From NCBI GenBank assembly GCA_945895375.1, contig CAMDEE010000001.1, positions 1 to 64,000 of the forward strand: a stretch of 64,000 bases of DNA, read 5' to 3'. The DNA comes from Auritidibacter sp. Marseille-P8566. Its GTDB lineage: Bacteria > Actinomycetota > Actinomycetes > Actinomycetales > Microbacteriaceae. How positions within the stretch are numbered: the stretch's first letter is position 1; every line of letters begins with the position of its first letter. Both the position numbers and the translations under genes were made by a program. This document shows positions 1 to 10,676 of the stretch, piece by piece. The notes beneath the pieces were generated by a model. That model was not told where the DNA came from. It saw nothing but the letters and a program-made list of their open reading frames with translations, and made no database searches.

Positions 1-28
1 AAGTGCCCGGCATAGTTGCCGGGCACTT
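1..28. terminator. Rho-independent-like hairpin downstream of the large membrane protein gene
   Basis: Perfect 12-bp stem AAGTGCCCGGCA-TAGT-TGCCGGGCACTT, 17 nt past the stop of the minus-strand ORF 46..4071. Confidence 0.85.
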
Positions 29-45
29 CTGTTTAACTTATCGAA

Positions 46-3000
46 TCAACGCAGAGTCTTTATCCACGATGCGCCGGACTTACCTAGTTTGCGTAGCTGT
101 TCCAAACGAACTGCTATCCAAACCATTACCGCTGCAATGACCAGTAGCACGACCCAAAGGAACCAGCTCTCTCTTGAAATTGGCTGGAATCCATATGGCA
201 ATACCCCTACCAAGATTCCGACCAAGCCTGGGAAGAACAAACCTCCCAGAGATCGAAGAGCCCCCACAACGAGCAATGTAATTGATGCTGCAACGATTAT
301 TCCGAATCTCCACCAGTCGACAGTCGTCAGTGTTGATTCACCTATTGACTGAAGCGATAGGTAAAGAGCTGGACCTAGAGCAACTACCGAAGGAATACCT
401 AGGTAGATATAGCTGCTGTCTGGAATTTTGTTTATGCTTCTTAGTCCTCCTAGGAATAGGAAGAGGAAGAGGGATAGCGCTAGTGTTCTAACGCCAATGG
501 TCACTTCTTCGTTAGCACTAGCCCCTGCACTTGTCCAAGTAATAGGAATCACTAGCAAGCTCAGTGTTGCTCCACCAGCTAATGCACTTCCGAGGTTTCC
601 AGCTCTGATACCCAGGATGAGTGCAACTAGTGAAATCACAAGCAGAGCCAAGATACGAATGATCTGAGAAGTAGCAAGTTGTTCAAACGCAACATCAAGT
701 GTTGAGTAGGTGTGAACAACAGATGGAACAAGAAGTGCTGCCAGCGGTAATCCGTTAGTAAAGATTGTTGATTTGAATTCAACAACTTTGCTTAGGTTCT
801 TATTGCCAACAAATATTGCTGCTGCAAGACCTAGACCAAACAGTTCAGGTCCATCCATTAGCTCAGGAGCTAACACTTCAACCAACTGCGCTAGCGATAG
901 GCCAAGACCTACAACACCTACATACTCAAGAATTGCCCAGAGCAAGCTAGCGCCCTTAGAGAATCTGAACCATGAATACACGGCAAGTATCGCTGTTGAA
1001 GCAACTAGTCGATAGACAGCTGCTGGTTCATTGATGTTCTGACTTAGTGAATACAAAGCAGAAGCTGCTACTGGGAATAACAGTGGAACATCCATACCGA
1101 TTAGACGCTTAGCCCCAACCGGAAGAGCTGAGTTGAACAGTGTTGGCAGAGCAATTGCTAGAGCCAGTGGAATTGTGTATAGCTCTAGGTTGAAATCCCC
1201 TAGATCAACTGACTTGTAAAGCAGATCGCTGGTAATCAAGGCGATGGTCACCGGTGCTAGATAGCCAAGTGCAAACCAACCAGTTGTTGTTACAGACTTT
1301 GCCTTACTTGAGATACCTAGTTGTCTAAAGACAATAACCGCGAAGATTGCAGCTACTGCGATTCTTCTGTAACCAACCAGATTGTCTTCGCCTACTGCCG
1401 AAGTGAACTCTGCACTCAGCTCTAAGCTCGCTACAGTAACAAACGCGAGCAATAGATATGCCAAACCTGCAACACGAACAGCGATGCCAAGTTTCTCTGA
1501 ACTGAATCTCTTTAGTTCAGCAGAACCTGCGGCAAGGATTGCTACCAAGCTAAGAAGCGCTAGACCTAACCAAATCTGATCTGAGTTGACTGGGTATCTC
1601 CACTGATCCCAGTTCATTACAAATGAGGCAACGCTCAGACCATAGACACTGATTAGTGAGAAGTATGTTGTGTACTTTTCAGAAACTCTCTTATCAACTA
1701 GTCGTAGAACGAAGTTCAGAGCAAGGCCAACGACAATCACTAGACCTAGGTGAGCTGATATTAGGAGCTCTTGTCTCAGGTCTGAAGCAAAAACCAATAG
1801 ACCAGCAAGAGAGAACCCGTAAGCCAGCCAGACTGATGGCTTGATCTTTCCATACCAGGCCATCGCATAGTTCAATGCAGCCAGGCCAATCAGGATTGAA
1901 CCTACGGCCATCAGGTCAGTATCAACTCTTGAGGACAGCACCACTCCGAACAGCAATACGCCTTGGAATGCATAGCTATATCTCATTAGTAGTGAAGTCA
2001 AGATACTGGACCTAGTCGCAGCACTTACTGAACTAAGACCAGTCGCAATAGCGCTACCACCCAACACTGCAACTACGAACAAGTAGTTCATTAGGGTGAC
2101 ATCAAAGCCACGAGGCAGGCTCAGTAAGAACGTCAGCGCTGTAGTCAAACCAAAGATTAGGTTCTGCTTTGGCATTGCAAACTCTTCACCAAGCTTTTTG
2201 CCAATCGATGCATCTAATGGCGCATATGCTGCAGCAAGAATAATCAATGCAAGGGTAATCAGTGCATACTCAATCGAGATTGGGTTGAAGACTACCCTGC
2301 TCTCAATTGATGAGAAGACTATTCCTATTCCTCCACTGACACTCACATATAGAAGGCCTAGACCTAGGAAGTGGAAGATGGTTGAAGCGACAATGGTCTT
2401 GCGCTCTGATCCCAACCAGCTCTGGTAAACCAGAGATAGGCCGAAGGCGATGAAGAAGATTCCAATTGCAGCTATGAACTCAAAGATTTCTTGGCCTTCG
2501 CCTAGATATCCAAGTAACCAGGATGCAGCTATTGCAATGTGTGCTGCCTGAATTGCAGATGGATACTTAGCGAGTCTCTTCACATAGAAACCAGCAGCAA
2601 CGATTGCAAACAGCAGAATCGTTGAACCAATCAAACCAATCCAGAAGTTCTTCGGGTCAATGTAGATGAGCCAAGCGTTCAATGCCAAGGCAATTACTGT
2701 GAAGGCAAAGATGTTTAACCCAGAATCAAAACGAGCCAACACTTCTTTACTTGAAGACAGAGCGCTAGCCCAACGAGACTGGGTGACAATAGCCAAAGTG
2801 CTGGCAGCAGCAAAAGCAGTCGCAGCAACTGGGTCAGGGTTGTTTACATATCCGGACAACGTAATGATCGGATAAGCAACCGCAATAAGTGCAAAAGCTA
2901 TGAATGAGAAGAAGGTGAACTTCTCTAAAGCAACGTCTTCACGCTTGGCCAAATCCTTTTCGTACTCAGCATCAGGATTTCCCTTGTCAACTTTGAACTT

Positions 3001-4071
3001 CATCTTGGCAACAAGAGTGCTGGCAAATGCTACTGCCACCGCAAACACAACGGCTGCTGCCGAGGTGAAGTTTCCGGATCCAAACCCAATCTCAAACCTT
3101 GGCGCAAGTTCTCCCACTGAATAGAAAAAACCCGCAGCAACTAGAGCGGCTAGAGAAACAATCTTCCAACCGAAGTTCGCCTTGAATCGTGCAAGAACCA
3201 ATGAAACGACTGAAACGATAAGTAGATCGATGGTCCACCACCAAGCTGGAGCAGTGTCCCAGGTGAACGGGTTGAAGATATCTCCAACAATCAGGATTGA
3301 GAACATCAACATGGCAGATGAGAATGTTGCCATGAAGTTTGCCAACATTACTGAGAACTTTCTTCCCCATAAAGCTAGAACTCCAGTAACAACTCCAATA
3401 CCAAATGTCACCCCTAGGAATTCCTGAGAAGAGAGCCTATTCAAGTTAGTTGAAACAAAAGCAGCACCGGCAATCACAATGATTGCGCTAGCTCCCATAA
3501 TCAACCACTGCTGAAGAGAAACAGTTGCCTTCGGCTTTCTGACCAGTGGCTTGGCGGGCTTGGCTGCTGGTACTTGTGCGCTTGAAGTTGCTGTGGATCG
3601 ACCAGAAGAATTTGTTGCCGCGATTAGTCTCTGTCGAACAATCATCAAGTCTTGCTCAGCCTGTAGATAGGCAGAGCTGACCGCTTGATAGTCCTTTAGA
3701 TCTTTAGTTTTGAAATTGTACCCACAAGGACAAGTGACGGTATCCTTACCTGCTAAATCAGCTGCAGAGAAAGTGTGCTGACAAACGGTAGTCGGGAAAT
3801 CCCCTGAAGTAAGAATTGGTTGAGATTGAACTTGTGGAGCAGGAGCGGGATCACGTTGGTAGCTAGAAGCAGGTAACTCTAGTTGCTTACCTCTGTTCCT
3901 AATCCGTGAGCTACGCACAATAAGGAAAACGACTAACCCGATTACGACAGCAAAAAAGATTGTTGAGTAGCCCCCCAATAAGATAGCCGGCAATAGGAAT
4001 AACAAACCAAAGATTGAGCCGCAGGAGATTCCGATAATCTTGCCGGCGCTCATAGGTTTTTTATCGTTCAT
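46..4071 (-). CDS. Very large polytopic membrane protein (1341 aa) with a short Cys-rich N-terminal segment
   Basis: Long ORF with dozens of hydrophobic segments; N-terminal CQHTF...CPCGYNF resembles a zinc-ribbon-like motif; followed by a terminator. Confidence 0.85.
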   Translation of the reverse strand: MNDKKPMSAGKIIGISCGSIFGLLFLLPAILLGGYSTIFFAVVIGLVVFLIVRSSRIRNRGKQLELPASSYQRDPAPAPQVQSQPILTSGDFPTTVCQHTFSAADLAGKDTVTCPCGYNFKTKDLKDYQAVSSAYLQAEQDLMIVRQRLIAATNSSGRSTATSSAQVPAAKPAKPLVRKPKATVSLQQWLIMGASAIIVIAGAAFVSTNLNRLSSQEFLGVTFGIGVVTGVLALWGRKFSVMLANFMATFSSAMLMFSILIVGDIFNPFTWDTAPAWWWTIDLLIVSVVSLVLARFKANFGWKIVSLAALVAAGFFYSVGELAPRFEIGFGSGNFTSAAAVVFAVAVAFASTLVAKMKFKVDKGNPDAEYEKDLAKREDVALEKFTFFSFIAFALIAVAYPIITLSGYVNNPDPVAATAFAAASTLAIVTQSRWASALSSSKEVLARFDSGLNIFAFTVIALALNAWLIYIDPKNFWIGLIGSTILLFAIVAAGFYVKRLAKYPSAIQAAHIAIAASWLLGYLGEGQEIFEFIAAIGIFFIAFGLSLVYQSWLGSERKTIVASTIFHFLGLGLLYVSVSGGIGIVFSSIESRVVFNPISIEYALITLALIILAAAYAPLDASIGKKLGEEFAMPKQNLIFGLTTALTFLLSLPRGFDVTLMNYLFVVAVLGGSAIATGLSSVSAATRSSILTSLLMRYSYAFQGVLLFGVVLSSRVDTDLMAVGSILIGLAALNYAMAWYGKIKPSVWLAYGFSLAGLLVFASDLRQELLISAHLGLVIVVGLALNFVLRLVDKRVSEKYTTYFSLISVYGLSVASFVMNWDQWRYPVNSDQIWLGLALLSLVAILAAGSAELKRFSSEKLGIAVRVAGLAYLLLAFVTVASLELSAEFTSAVGEDNLVGYRRIAVAAIFAVIVFRQLGISSKAKSVTTTGWFALGYLAPVTIALITSDLLYKSVDLGDFNLELYTIPLALAIALPTLFNSALPVGAKRLIGMDVPLLFPVAASALYSLSQNINEPAAVYRLVASTAILAVYSWFRFSKGASLLWAILEYVGVVGLGLSLAQLVEVLAPELMDGPELFGLGLAAAIFVGNKNLSKVVEFKSTIFTNGLPLAALLVPSVVHTYSTLDVAFEQLATSQIIRILALLVISLVALILGIRAGNLGSALAGGATLSLLVIPITWTSAGASANEEVTIGVRTLALSLFLFLFLGGLRSINKIPDSSYIYLGIPSVVALGPALYLSLQSIGESTLTTVDWWRFGIIVAASITLLVVGALRSLGGLFFPGLVGILVGVLPYGFQPISRESWFLWVVLLVIAAVMVWIAVRLEQLRKLGKSGASWIKTLR

Positions 4072-4114
4072 AAGATTCCCCCTTTTGAATTGGATAGTAG
4101 AAGACTAGTAATGC

Positions 4115-4130
4115 TTGCAACTGTTTACAG
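4115..4130 (+). promoter_or_regulatory. Candidate operator, copy 1 of TTGCA-N4-TTTACAG
   Basis: TTGCAACTGTTTACAG in the divergent region between the large membrane protein and GH13 genes. Confidence 0.4.
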
Positions 4131-4257
4131 AGTAACCCTAAATGTTCGTTATTTAATCGTAATTAGTTGCAAAATGGGGAAACCCGTGTTCTTTGGGCTT
4201 TCTGAAGCAGCCCAGAACAGTACTTTTACCCCCTAGACACAGCCTAAAATCAAGGCT

Positions 4258-5928
4258 ATGGACTTATTTAGTGCCGTCAACCATGGGGCTAGTAACAAGC
4301 AGGACTGGTGGCGCTCAGCTGTTATCTACCAGGTCTACCCTCGTTCTTTTGCTGATGGTAACGGGGATGGCATGGGTGATCTCAAAGGAATAACCTCAAG
4401 GCTTGAATCCCTAGCTTCTCTAGGTATTGATGCCATCTGGCTCTCCCCCTTTATGCCTTCCCCTCAGAAGGATGCTGGCTATGACGTATCGGATTACAAA
4501 GGTGTAGACCCACTATTTGGAACTCTCGATGACTTTGATCTAATGCTCACAAGAGCTCATGAACTAGGGGTCAAGATCTTGGTTGATCTTGTGCCTAATC
4601 ATTCCAGTGACCAGCACGCTTGGTTCCAAGCTGCATTGAACTCTCCTGAGGGTTCACCTGAAAGAGAGTTCTATCACTTCAAAGATGGCAATGGGGATTT
4701 ACCTCCTAATAACTGGGTCTCTATGTTTGGTGGTCCTGCTTGGACAAGAATTACTAACCCTGATGGCTCTCTAGGTCAGTGGTATTGTCACCTCTTTGAT
4801 TCATCGCAACCAGATTTAAATTGGGAGAACCCTAAGGTCCAAGTAGCTTTTGAAGACATCTTGAAGTTCTGGTTAGACCGTGGAGTTGACGGCTTCAGAG
4901 TTGATCAGCCTCATGCCATGGCAAAAGCCGAAGGATTGCCTGATCATCCATATGTTGATAGAGCAGGTGCTGGATTTATAGAAGGTGAAGAGAACCCTCC
5001 GATGTGGTTCCAAGATTCAGTTCACACCATCTTTAGAAGATGGAGAGAGATACTAGATAGTTATCCGGGTGAGCGAGTGATGTGTGGTGAAGCATATGTG
5101 CTTCCTCTAGACTTCATGGCTCTATGGGTAAGACCAGATGAATTCCATCAGACATTCAACTTTAGATATTTAGATTCACTATGGATTGCAGAATCAATCT
5201 TCAAAACAATCAATGAGTCATACAAAGCATTTGATTCTGTTGGGGCTCCAAGCACTTGGGTACTCTCTAACCACGATGTGATTAGACATGCTTCACGACT
5301 TGGTGGCGATTACGGTCGCTCAACTGCATCAGACGGTATCGGCCCTAAAGATCCTCAACCAGATAGTGAACTAGGTCTAGCTAAAGCAAGAGCTGCAACA
5401 CTATTCACTCTTGGTCTTCCAGGTTCAATGTATTTATACCAAGGAGAAGAGCTAGGTCTACCTGAGCATTCAACTCTTGCAGATGAATATAGACAGGACC
5501 CAACTTTCTTTAGAACCAATGGGCAAAGAGTTGGTAGAGATGGTTGCCGTGTTCCTCTTCCTTGGGAAGCAGGAACTAATGAATCTAATGGATTCTCTTC
5601 AACAGGAAAAACTTGGTTACCTCAACCAGATATCTATAAGAACTACTCGAGAAACCTCCAAGAGGGAGTAACTGGCTCAACACTTGAAATGTACAAACAA
5701 GCCCTAGCTATCAGAAAAGAACTTGACCTAGGGCAAGGCTCTTTCGAATGGGTTGAAGAGTTGTGCAGCGCAGATGTCCTTGCTTTTAGAAACAAAGAGA
5801 TTCTTGTAATTCACAACTTTGGCAATAAGCCAGTTGAAATACAAAACAAGACTTTAATAATTTCGAGCTCTGCTGAAACCTCAGCTGGCTTGGTGCAACC
5901 AAACGAAACTGTTTGGTTAAAGAACTAA
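4258..5928 (+). CDS. Alpha-glucosidase / oligo-1,6-glucosidase, GH13 family
   Basis: WWRSAVIYQVYPRSFADGNGDGMGDLKGI, DLVPNHSSDQHAWF, GVDGFRVDQPHAM and VLSNHDVIRH are GH13 signatures. Confidence 0.95.
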   Translation: MDLFSAVNHGASNKQDWWRSAVIYQVYPRSFADGNGDGMGDLKGITSRLESLASLGIDAIWLSPFMPSPQKDAGYDVSDYKGVDPLFGTLDDFDLMLTRAHELGVKILVDLVPNHSSDQHAWFQAALNSPEGSPEREFYHFKDGNGDLPPNNWVSMFGGPAWTRITNPDGSLGQWYCHLFDSSQPDLNWENPKVQVAFEDILKFWLDRGVDGFRVDQPHAMAKAEGLPDHPYVDRAGAGFIEGEENPPMWFQDSVHTIFRRWREILDSYPGERVMCGEAYVLPLDFMALWVRPDEFHQTFNFRYLDSLWIAESIFKTINESYKAFDSVGAPSTWVLSNHDVIRHASRLGGDYGRSTASDGIGPKDPQPDSELGLAKARAATLFTLGLPGSMYLYQGEELGLPEHSTLADEYRQDPTFFRTNGQRVGRDGCRVPLPWEAGTNESNGFSSTGKTWLPQPDIYKNYSRNLQEGVTGSTLEMYKQALAIRKELDLGQGSFEWVEELCSADVLAFRNKEILVIHNFGNKPVEIQNKTLIISSSAETSAGLVQPNETVWLKN

Positions 5929-6326
5929 TACTTTTCTAGTAGTTCGAAGTAAGCACACACAACCATAGATTCTGGTTTCACTTCGTAGCCGCAGCCTTCC
6001 CAGAATGCTCTGTGACTGTTTCTAAAATCATCACCCGAGAGATCGCCTTCAGCTTCTGCTAAAGCAAACTCATCTGAGACATCATCGAAACGCACTACAT
6101 CTACTCTTGTGATTTGAATTTTGCCAACAGGCTGGTTCTCGTTTCCAACAAGAATGAAGATTTCACCAACACTTTCAACTGGCTCATCCTCGTCGTAGTC
6201 GTATTCCAGCATGCCGGCTGTGGCCCGCTTATTTCCGTTGAATACGAAATCCAGAAGCCTGTCTCGCATCTCAGCGCCATCACCGAACTCAATAAGTCTG
6301 TGCCCATCAATTCGTTCAACTGTCAT
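5925..6326 (-). CDS. ASCH-domain-like protein
   Basis: Small ORF with the NGNKRATAGML and VGNENQPVGKIQITRVDVVRFDDVSDEFALAEAEGD pattern typical of ASCH domains. Confidence 0.75.
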   Translation of the reverse strand: MTVERIDGHRLIEFGDGAEMRDRLLDFVFNGNKRATAGMLEYDYDEDEPVESVGEIFILVGNENQPVGKIQITRVDVVRFDDVSDEFALAEAEGDLSGDDFRNSHRAFWEGCGYEVKPESMVVCAYFELLEKY

Positions 6327-6397
6327 ATCTAAATGCTACAAAACTTAAAGCCGTAGTCTTTAATTGAATTAGAACCAAAACCCTAGACGAGAGCATC

Positions 6398-6859
6398 ATG
6401 ACACCTAAGAAACTATTCAATACCTTTGCTAAAGCCGAAGCAGTTACCTGGACACTACTTATAACTGCACTGATCCTTAGGGCCACAGGTTTTGACCCAG
6501 TAGCTGTCGCTATTGCTGGAAGCATCCACGGTGCTGTGTTCCTAGGTTATGCAGTGACCGCAGCATTGACAGGTGTGAACCAAAGATGGGGATTTGGTAA
6601 GACAACGCTTGCAGTTGCTTTGGCAATTGTGCCTTATGCAACTATTCCTTTTGAGATAAGAGTTGCCAAGAATGGTTCTCTTGACGGATCTTGGCGAACA
6701 GTAGTAAGTGAAGACCCAAGAGATAAGGGATTGATTGACAGGCTGTTCCGCTGGTTCATTGCAAGACCAGTAATTCTGGTTGTTGTTATTGTGGTTGGCC
6801 TTACAGCTTTGTTCTCTTTACTTGTATTCCTTGGTCCACCAACTGAATGGTTCAACTAA
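6398..6859 (+). CDS. DUF3817-like integral membrane protein
   Basis: FAKAEAVTWTLLITALILRATG...HGAVFLGYAVTA...RWGFGKTTLAVALAIVPYATIPFEI pattern; multiple TM segments. Confidence 0.75.
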   Translation: MTPKKLFNTFAKAEAVTWTLLITALILRATGFDPVAVAIAGSIHGAVFLGYAVTAALTGVNQRWGFGKTTLAVALAIVPYATIPFEIRVAKNGSLDGSWRTVVSEDPRDKGLIDRLFRWFIARPVILVVVIVVGLTALFSLLVFLGPPTEWFN

Positions 6860-9800
6860 GAATTCAGAATCTTCTTGATTCTCTCTAGAGATACTGGTTC
6901 CACTGTTCCAAGACTTTGAGCAAATAGGCTCACTCTAAATTCCTCTAAGGCCCAACGTGCCTTCACAGTGTTTTCAGGCATGCCATCTTTCAACGGCAAA
7001 GAACCACCAGCATTTTCAAATAGCAAAATTGCTTGGTTGAGTTCAATCTCCAAGCGTCTATCTCTTTCAAGATCTTCTAGTAACTTGTTGGTTCTAATCT
7101 TGTTAGCTTGGAGATAGACAGGCAAACGATTCAGTCTTTGTAAACCTGTTGTGCTGATGAGTTTGTTTGTCATTAGTTGAGCTAAATGCTTCTTTTGATT
7201 AGCCAAGACAAACAACAGCGAGATGTCTTGGAGTAGCGAGATGGCTTTACTTGCTTCTCTTGAGAGCAAAGACACCTGAGAGATAACCTGCATACAACGT
7301 TGGCACTCTTCGAGTACCTTGCTTGCAACTTCGTTGCTAACAACTGTAGTTTCTAGATTGGCTAAAGTCTGATTCTCAATCTGATTTTCAATTAGAGCCA
7401 GAATTACATCCTCAACAAAAGCAGCAACGTTTCTGTACCCAACCGAGACAATGGCTAGCTTGCCCTCTTTGGATAAACCTTCCGTAACTTGAGCAACTGG
7501 AGCATTTACTTGAGACATGACTTCATTGATGAATTGCTGTCTTAGTTTCAAGGCATCAATGTTTGGAGTTAGCACCTTTGCCATACCTGGCTTGTGTTTG
7601 ATGAAGGCTGGATCGAACTTCTGTTTGAGTTCATCAAGGTCAAGGCTTATGCCTTTTATTTCTTTGTTTTCAGCTACTAGTTTGTATGCGATTCGTAGGG
7701 AGTGAGGAAGTTCTTCCAGTTTGAAATCAGCTGCAGTCATGTGTGTGCCACTTAGTGTTCTAAGTGTTTTAGCAATGGTTTCAAGAAGCTGCTCTGTTGG
7801 GTTCTCTGGAAGAGTGGCTAGTGCTTTTTCAGCCCAGTCAGCAGCAGGAACTACATACTTCCTGATGTTCTTAGGAAGAGTTCTAATCAGTTCAGCAATG
7901 AGGTCTTTTCTTGGTTCTGGAACTAGCCAGTCGAAGGCATCTCTGGTTATGGTTGGAAGCTCCGCGATTGGAATAACAACAGTTAGACCATCTTCGATTT
8001 CCCCTGGTTGATACTTGTATTCAAGTTTGTATGTATTCTCACCGAAGGTCCATTTACTTGGAATCTCTATACGTTCTGTTGTTTCTGGAGGTAGAAGATC
8101 TTCTCGAGTCATCGCCAAAAGGTTTGGCGTCTCTCGTTGAGCTTTCTTCCACCAACCTTCAAAGCTTCTAGTTGAAACAACTTCTTCAGGAATTCTTGCT
8201 TGATAGAAGCGGAATACATCTTCATCATCAGGAGCGTATAGAGGCTTCTTCGAGTTCTCTGCTAACTCTTCTAATCGTTTGAGTAACTCTCTGTTCTCTT
8301 TATCAAAGCGCTGCTTTGAATCCCACTCCCCCTGCACCAATGCATGTCTAATGAATAACTCTCGTGAGAGCTTCATATCCAGCCTTGAATACTGCATTCT
8401 TCTGGAGACAACTATTGGAACTCCAAAGAGCATTACCCTCTCATAAGCAACAACAGAGCCTTGAGATTTCTCCCAGTGTGGTTCACTAAAGGATCTCTTT
8501 ACTAGATCTCCTGCTAGAGCTTCAGCCCACTCAGGGTTGATAGCTGCATTCATCCGAGCAAAGACTCTGCTGGTTTCAACAAGTTCAGCACTCATCACAG
8601 CAGCAGGTGGTTTCTTAGCTAGAGAAGAGCCTGGGAAGATAACAAACTTCTTACCGTTAGAACCTAGGTACTCATTGCTTGCCTTTGCAGGCTTATCGCT
8701 CTTCTTGACTAGATCTCCAGCCTTCTTATCGCTTAGTTGTTTCAGACCTATCTGAGAGAGTAAGCCTGAGAGCAAGCTCTTGTGTATTCCATCAGGGTCA
8801 GCTTTTGCTGAGCCTGGAATAAGACCAAGCGGTTTAGCGATACTAGTGATTTGTCTAACAAGGTCTTGCCACTCTCTAACCCTTAGATAGTTCAAGTACT
8901 CGTTCTTACAAAGTCTTCTAAAAGCAGATGAAGATAACGCCTTTTGTTTTTGCTCTACGTAATTCCAAAGGTTCAGAAGAGTAAGGAAATCACTTGTGAC
9001 ATCAGTAAATCTTGCATGAGCCTGATCTGCTTGCGCTCTCTTGATTACAGGTCGCTCTCTAGGGTCTTGAATCGTTAGACCTGCAACGATGATCATGACT
9101 TCACGAACTAGATCATGTTTTCTAGATTCAAGTAACATTCGGCCAAAACGAGGTTCAATCGGTAATCTCGCTAGATCTTTGCCAACATCGGTTAGTTCAA
9201 CAACTTTGCTCTTCGGATCTTGCAAACAGCCAAGTTCTCCTAGAAGAGCCAAGCCATCTTTTACACCACGTTGTTCTGGTGCTTGTAAGAAAGGGAACTT
9301 AGTTATCTCACCAAGACCAAGTTGTGCTGCCTGCAGTATCACAGAGGCAAGGTTGGTTCTTAGAATCTCCGGATCAGTGAACTCTGACTTAGCTTCATAC
9401 TCATCCTCTGAATACAGTCTGATAACAACACCAGGACTAGTTCTTCCTGCACGTCCTGCTCTCTGATTAGCGCTGGCCTTAGAGATTGCTTCTATAGGAA
9501 GTCTTTGAACTTTAGCTGCTGGAGAGTATCGAGAGATACGAGCAGTTCCAGCATCAATTACATATTTTATGTTTGGAATAGTAAGGGATGTTTCAGCAAC
9601 GTTAGTTGCCAAGATGATTCTTCTCTTGAGGCCAGTAACCTTGCTGGTTTCAAATACTCTGTGTTGTTCAGCTGAAGACAATCTTCCATAAAGCGGCAAT
9701 ACTTCGATGCCTGTTCCTAAAGCACCTGAAGTGATTTTTCCTTGAATTGCTTCTTGAGCATCTTTGATTTCTGATTCACCTGAAAGAAAGACAAGAACAT

Positions 9801-10494
9801 CCCCTTGTTCCTCTAAAAGCAATTCATCCAAAGCACTCAGGATGCCATCTATGTAATCTCTAGCCGTTGTGCTGGCATCTGGATCTGGATTGTCTTCTTC
9901 TTCTTGATTGATAGGACGATACCTAACTTCAATAGGAAATGTTCTTCCAGAGACTTCAATGATGGGAGCATCATTGAAGTGCTTACTGAAAGATTCAGGG
10001 TCAATGGTTGCTGAAGTGATAATGACTTTGAGATCGGGTCTCCTTGGAAGTATTTGCTTGATATATCCAAGTAAGAAGTCGATGTTGAGGCTTCTCTCAT
10101 GCGCCTCATCAATGATGATGGTGTCGTATTGCTCAAGCTTTCTGTTTCTCTGCATGGCATTGAGCAAGATGCCATCAGTCATCACTTTGACTTTTGTTTT
10201 AGGACTTGACTGATCTGTGAACCTAACTTGGTAGCCAACCAGGTCTCCTAGTTCAACCTTCAGTTCTTCAGCAATACGTTCAGCTACTGCTCTGGCTGCA
10301 ATTCGTCTTGGCTGGGTATGGGCAATGCTGTTTCTGCCTAGCTCAAGACACATCTTAGGAATCTGAGTTGTCTTACCAGAACCAGTTGCTCCTGCAATAA
10401 CAACTACCTGATTTGTCTTAATAGCATCCAGAATCTCGCTACGGCGAGCACTAACCGGTAAGTCTTCCGGGTAGCTAATCTTCTGGATGTTCAC
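6856..10494 (-). CDS. hrpA: ATP-dependent RNA helicase HrpA (DEAH box)
   Basis: GATGSGKTTQIPK, DEAH box (IIIDEAHERSLNIDFLLGYIK), TSATID, QRAGRAGR; full-length 1212 aa. Confidence 0.95.
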   Translation of the reverse strand: MNIQKISYPEDLPVSARRSEILDAIKTNQVVVIAGATGSGKTTQIPKMCLELGRNSIAHTQPRRIAARAVAERIAEELKVELGDLVGYQVRFTDQSSPKTKVKVMTDGILLNAMQRNRKLEQYDTIIIDEAHERSLNIDFLLGYIKQILPRRPDLKVIITSATIDPESFSKHFNDAPIIEVSGRTFPIEVRYRPINQEEEDNPDPDASTTARDYIDGILSALDELLLEEQGDVLVFLSGESEIKDAQEAIQGKITSGALGTGIEVLPLYGRLSSAEQHRVFETSKVTGLKRRIILATNVAETSLTIPNIKYVIDAGTARISRYSPAAKVQRLPIEAISKASANQRAGRAGRTSPGVVIRLYSEDEYEAKSEFTDPEILRTNLASVILQAAQLGLGEITKFPFLQAPEQRGVKDGLALLGELGCLQDPKSKVVELTDVGKDLARLPIEPRFGRMLLESRKHDLVREVMIIVAGLTIQDPRERPVIKRAQADQAHARFTDVTSDFLTLLNLWNYVEQKQKALSSSAFRRLCKNEYLNYLRVREWQDLVRQITSIAKPLGLIPGSAKADPDGIHKSLLSGLLSQIGLKQLSDKKAGDLVKKSDKPAKASNEYLGSNGKKFVIFPGSSLAKKPPAAVMSAELVETSRVFARMNAAINPEWAEALAGDLVKRSFSEPHWEKSQGSVVAYERVMLFGVPIVVSRRMQYSRLDMKLSRELFIRHALVQGEWDSKQRFDKENRELLKRLEELAENSKKPLYAPDDEDVFRFYQARIPEEVVSTRSFEGWWKKAQRETPNLLAMTREDLLPPETTERIEIPSKWTFGENTYKLEYKYQPGEIEDGLTVVIPIAELPTITRDAFDWLVPEPRKDLIAELIRTLPKNIRKYVVPAADWAEKALATLPENPTEQLLETIAKTLRTLSGTHMTAADFKLEELPHSLRIAYKLVAENKEIKGISLDLDELKQKFDPAFIKHKPGMAKVLTPNIDALKLRQQFINEVMSQVNAPVAQVTEGLSKEGKLAIVSVGYRNVAAFVEDVILALIENQIENQTLANLETTVVSNEVASKVLEECQRCMQVISQVSLLSREASKAISLLQDISLLFVLANQKKHLAQLMTNKLISTTGLQRLNRLPVYLQANKIRTNKLLEDLERDRRLEIELNQAILLFENAGGSLPLKDGMPENTVKARWALEEFRVSLFAQSLGTVEPVSLERIKKILNS

Positions 10495-10676
10495 TAGACC
10501 AATGGTATTTGGCGGATGGCTTGTGTTTAAGGCTTAGTTTGCCAACTTTCCTTCCAGATAGGTTTCCTATCTCTGTTTCGTTCTGATTACGGCCACATGT
10601 GAGGGGTGGTTTTCGGGTAATCTCAAATAATAAATGAAAAGATGTGCAACTCGCGCTCATTAAATTGGAGGTTGGC

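Noticed and set aside
2096-2428. 110-aa ORF and similar plus-strand ORFs within 46..4071
   Set aside because: Antisense to the long membrane protein frame; no independent support.
9089-9466. 125-aa ORF antisense to hrpA
   Set aside because: Shadow ORF; translation lacks domain features.
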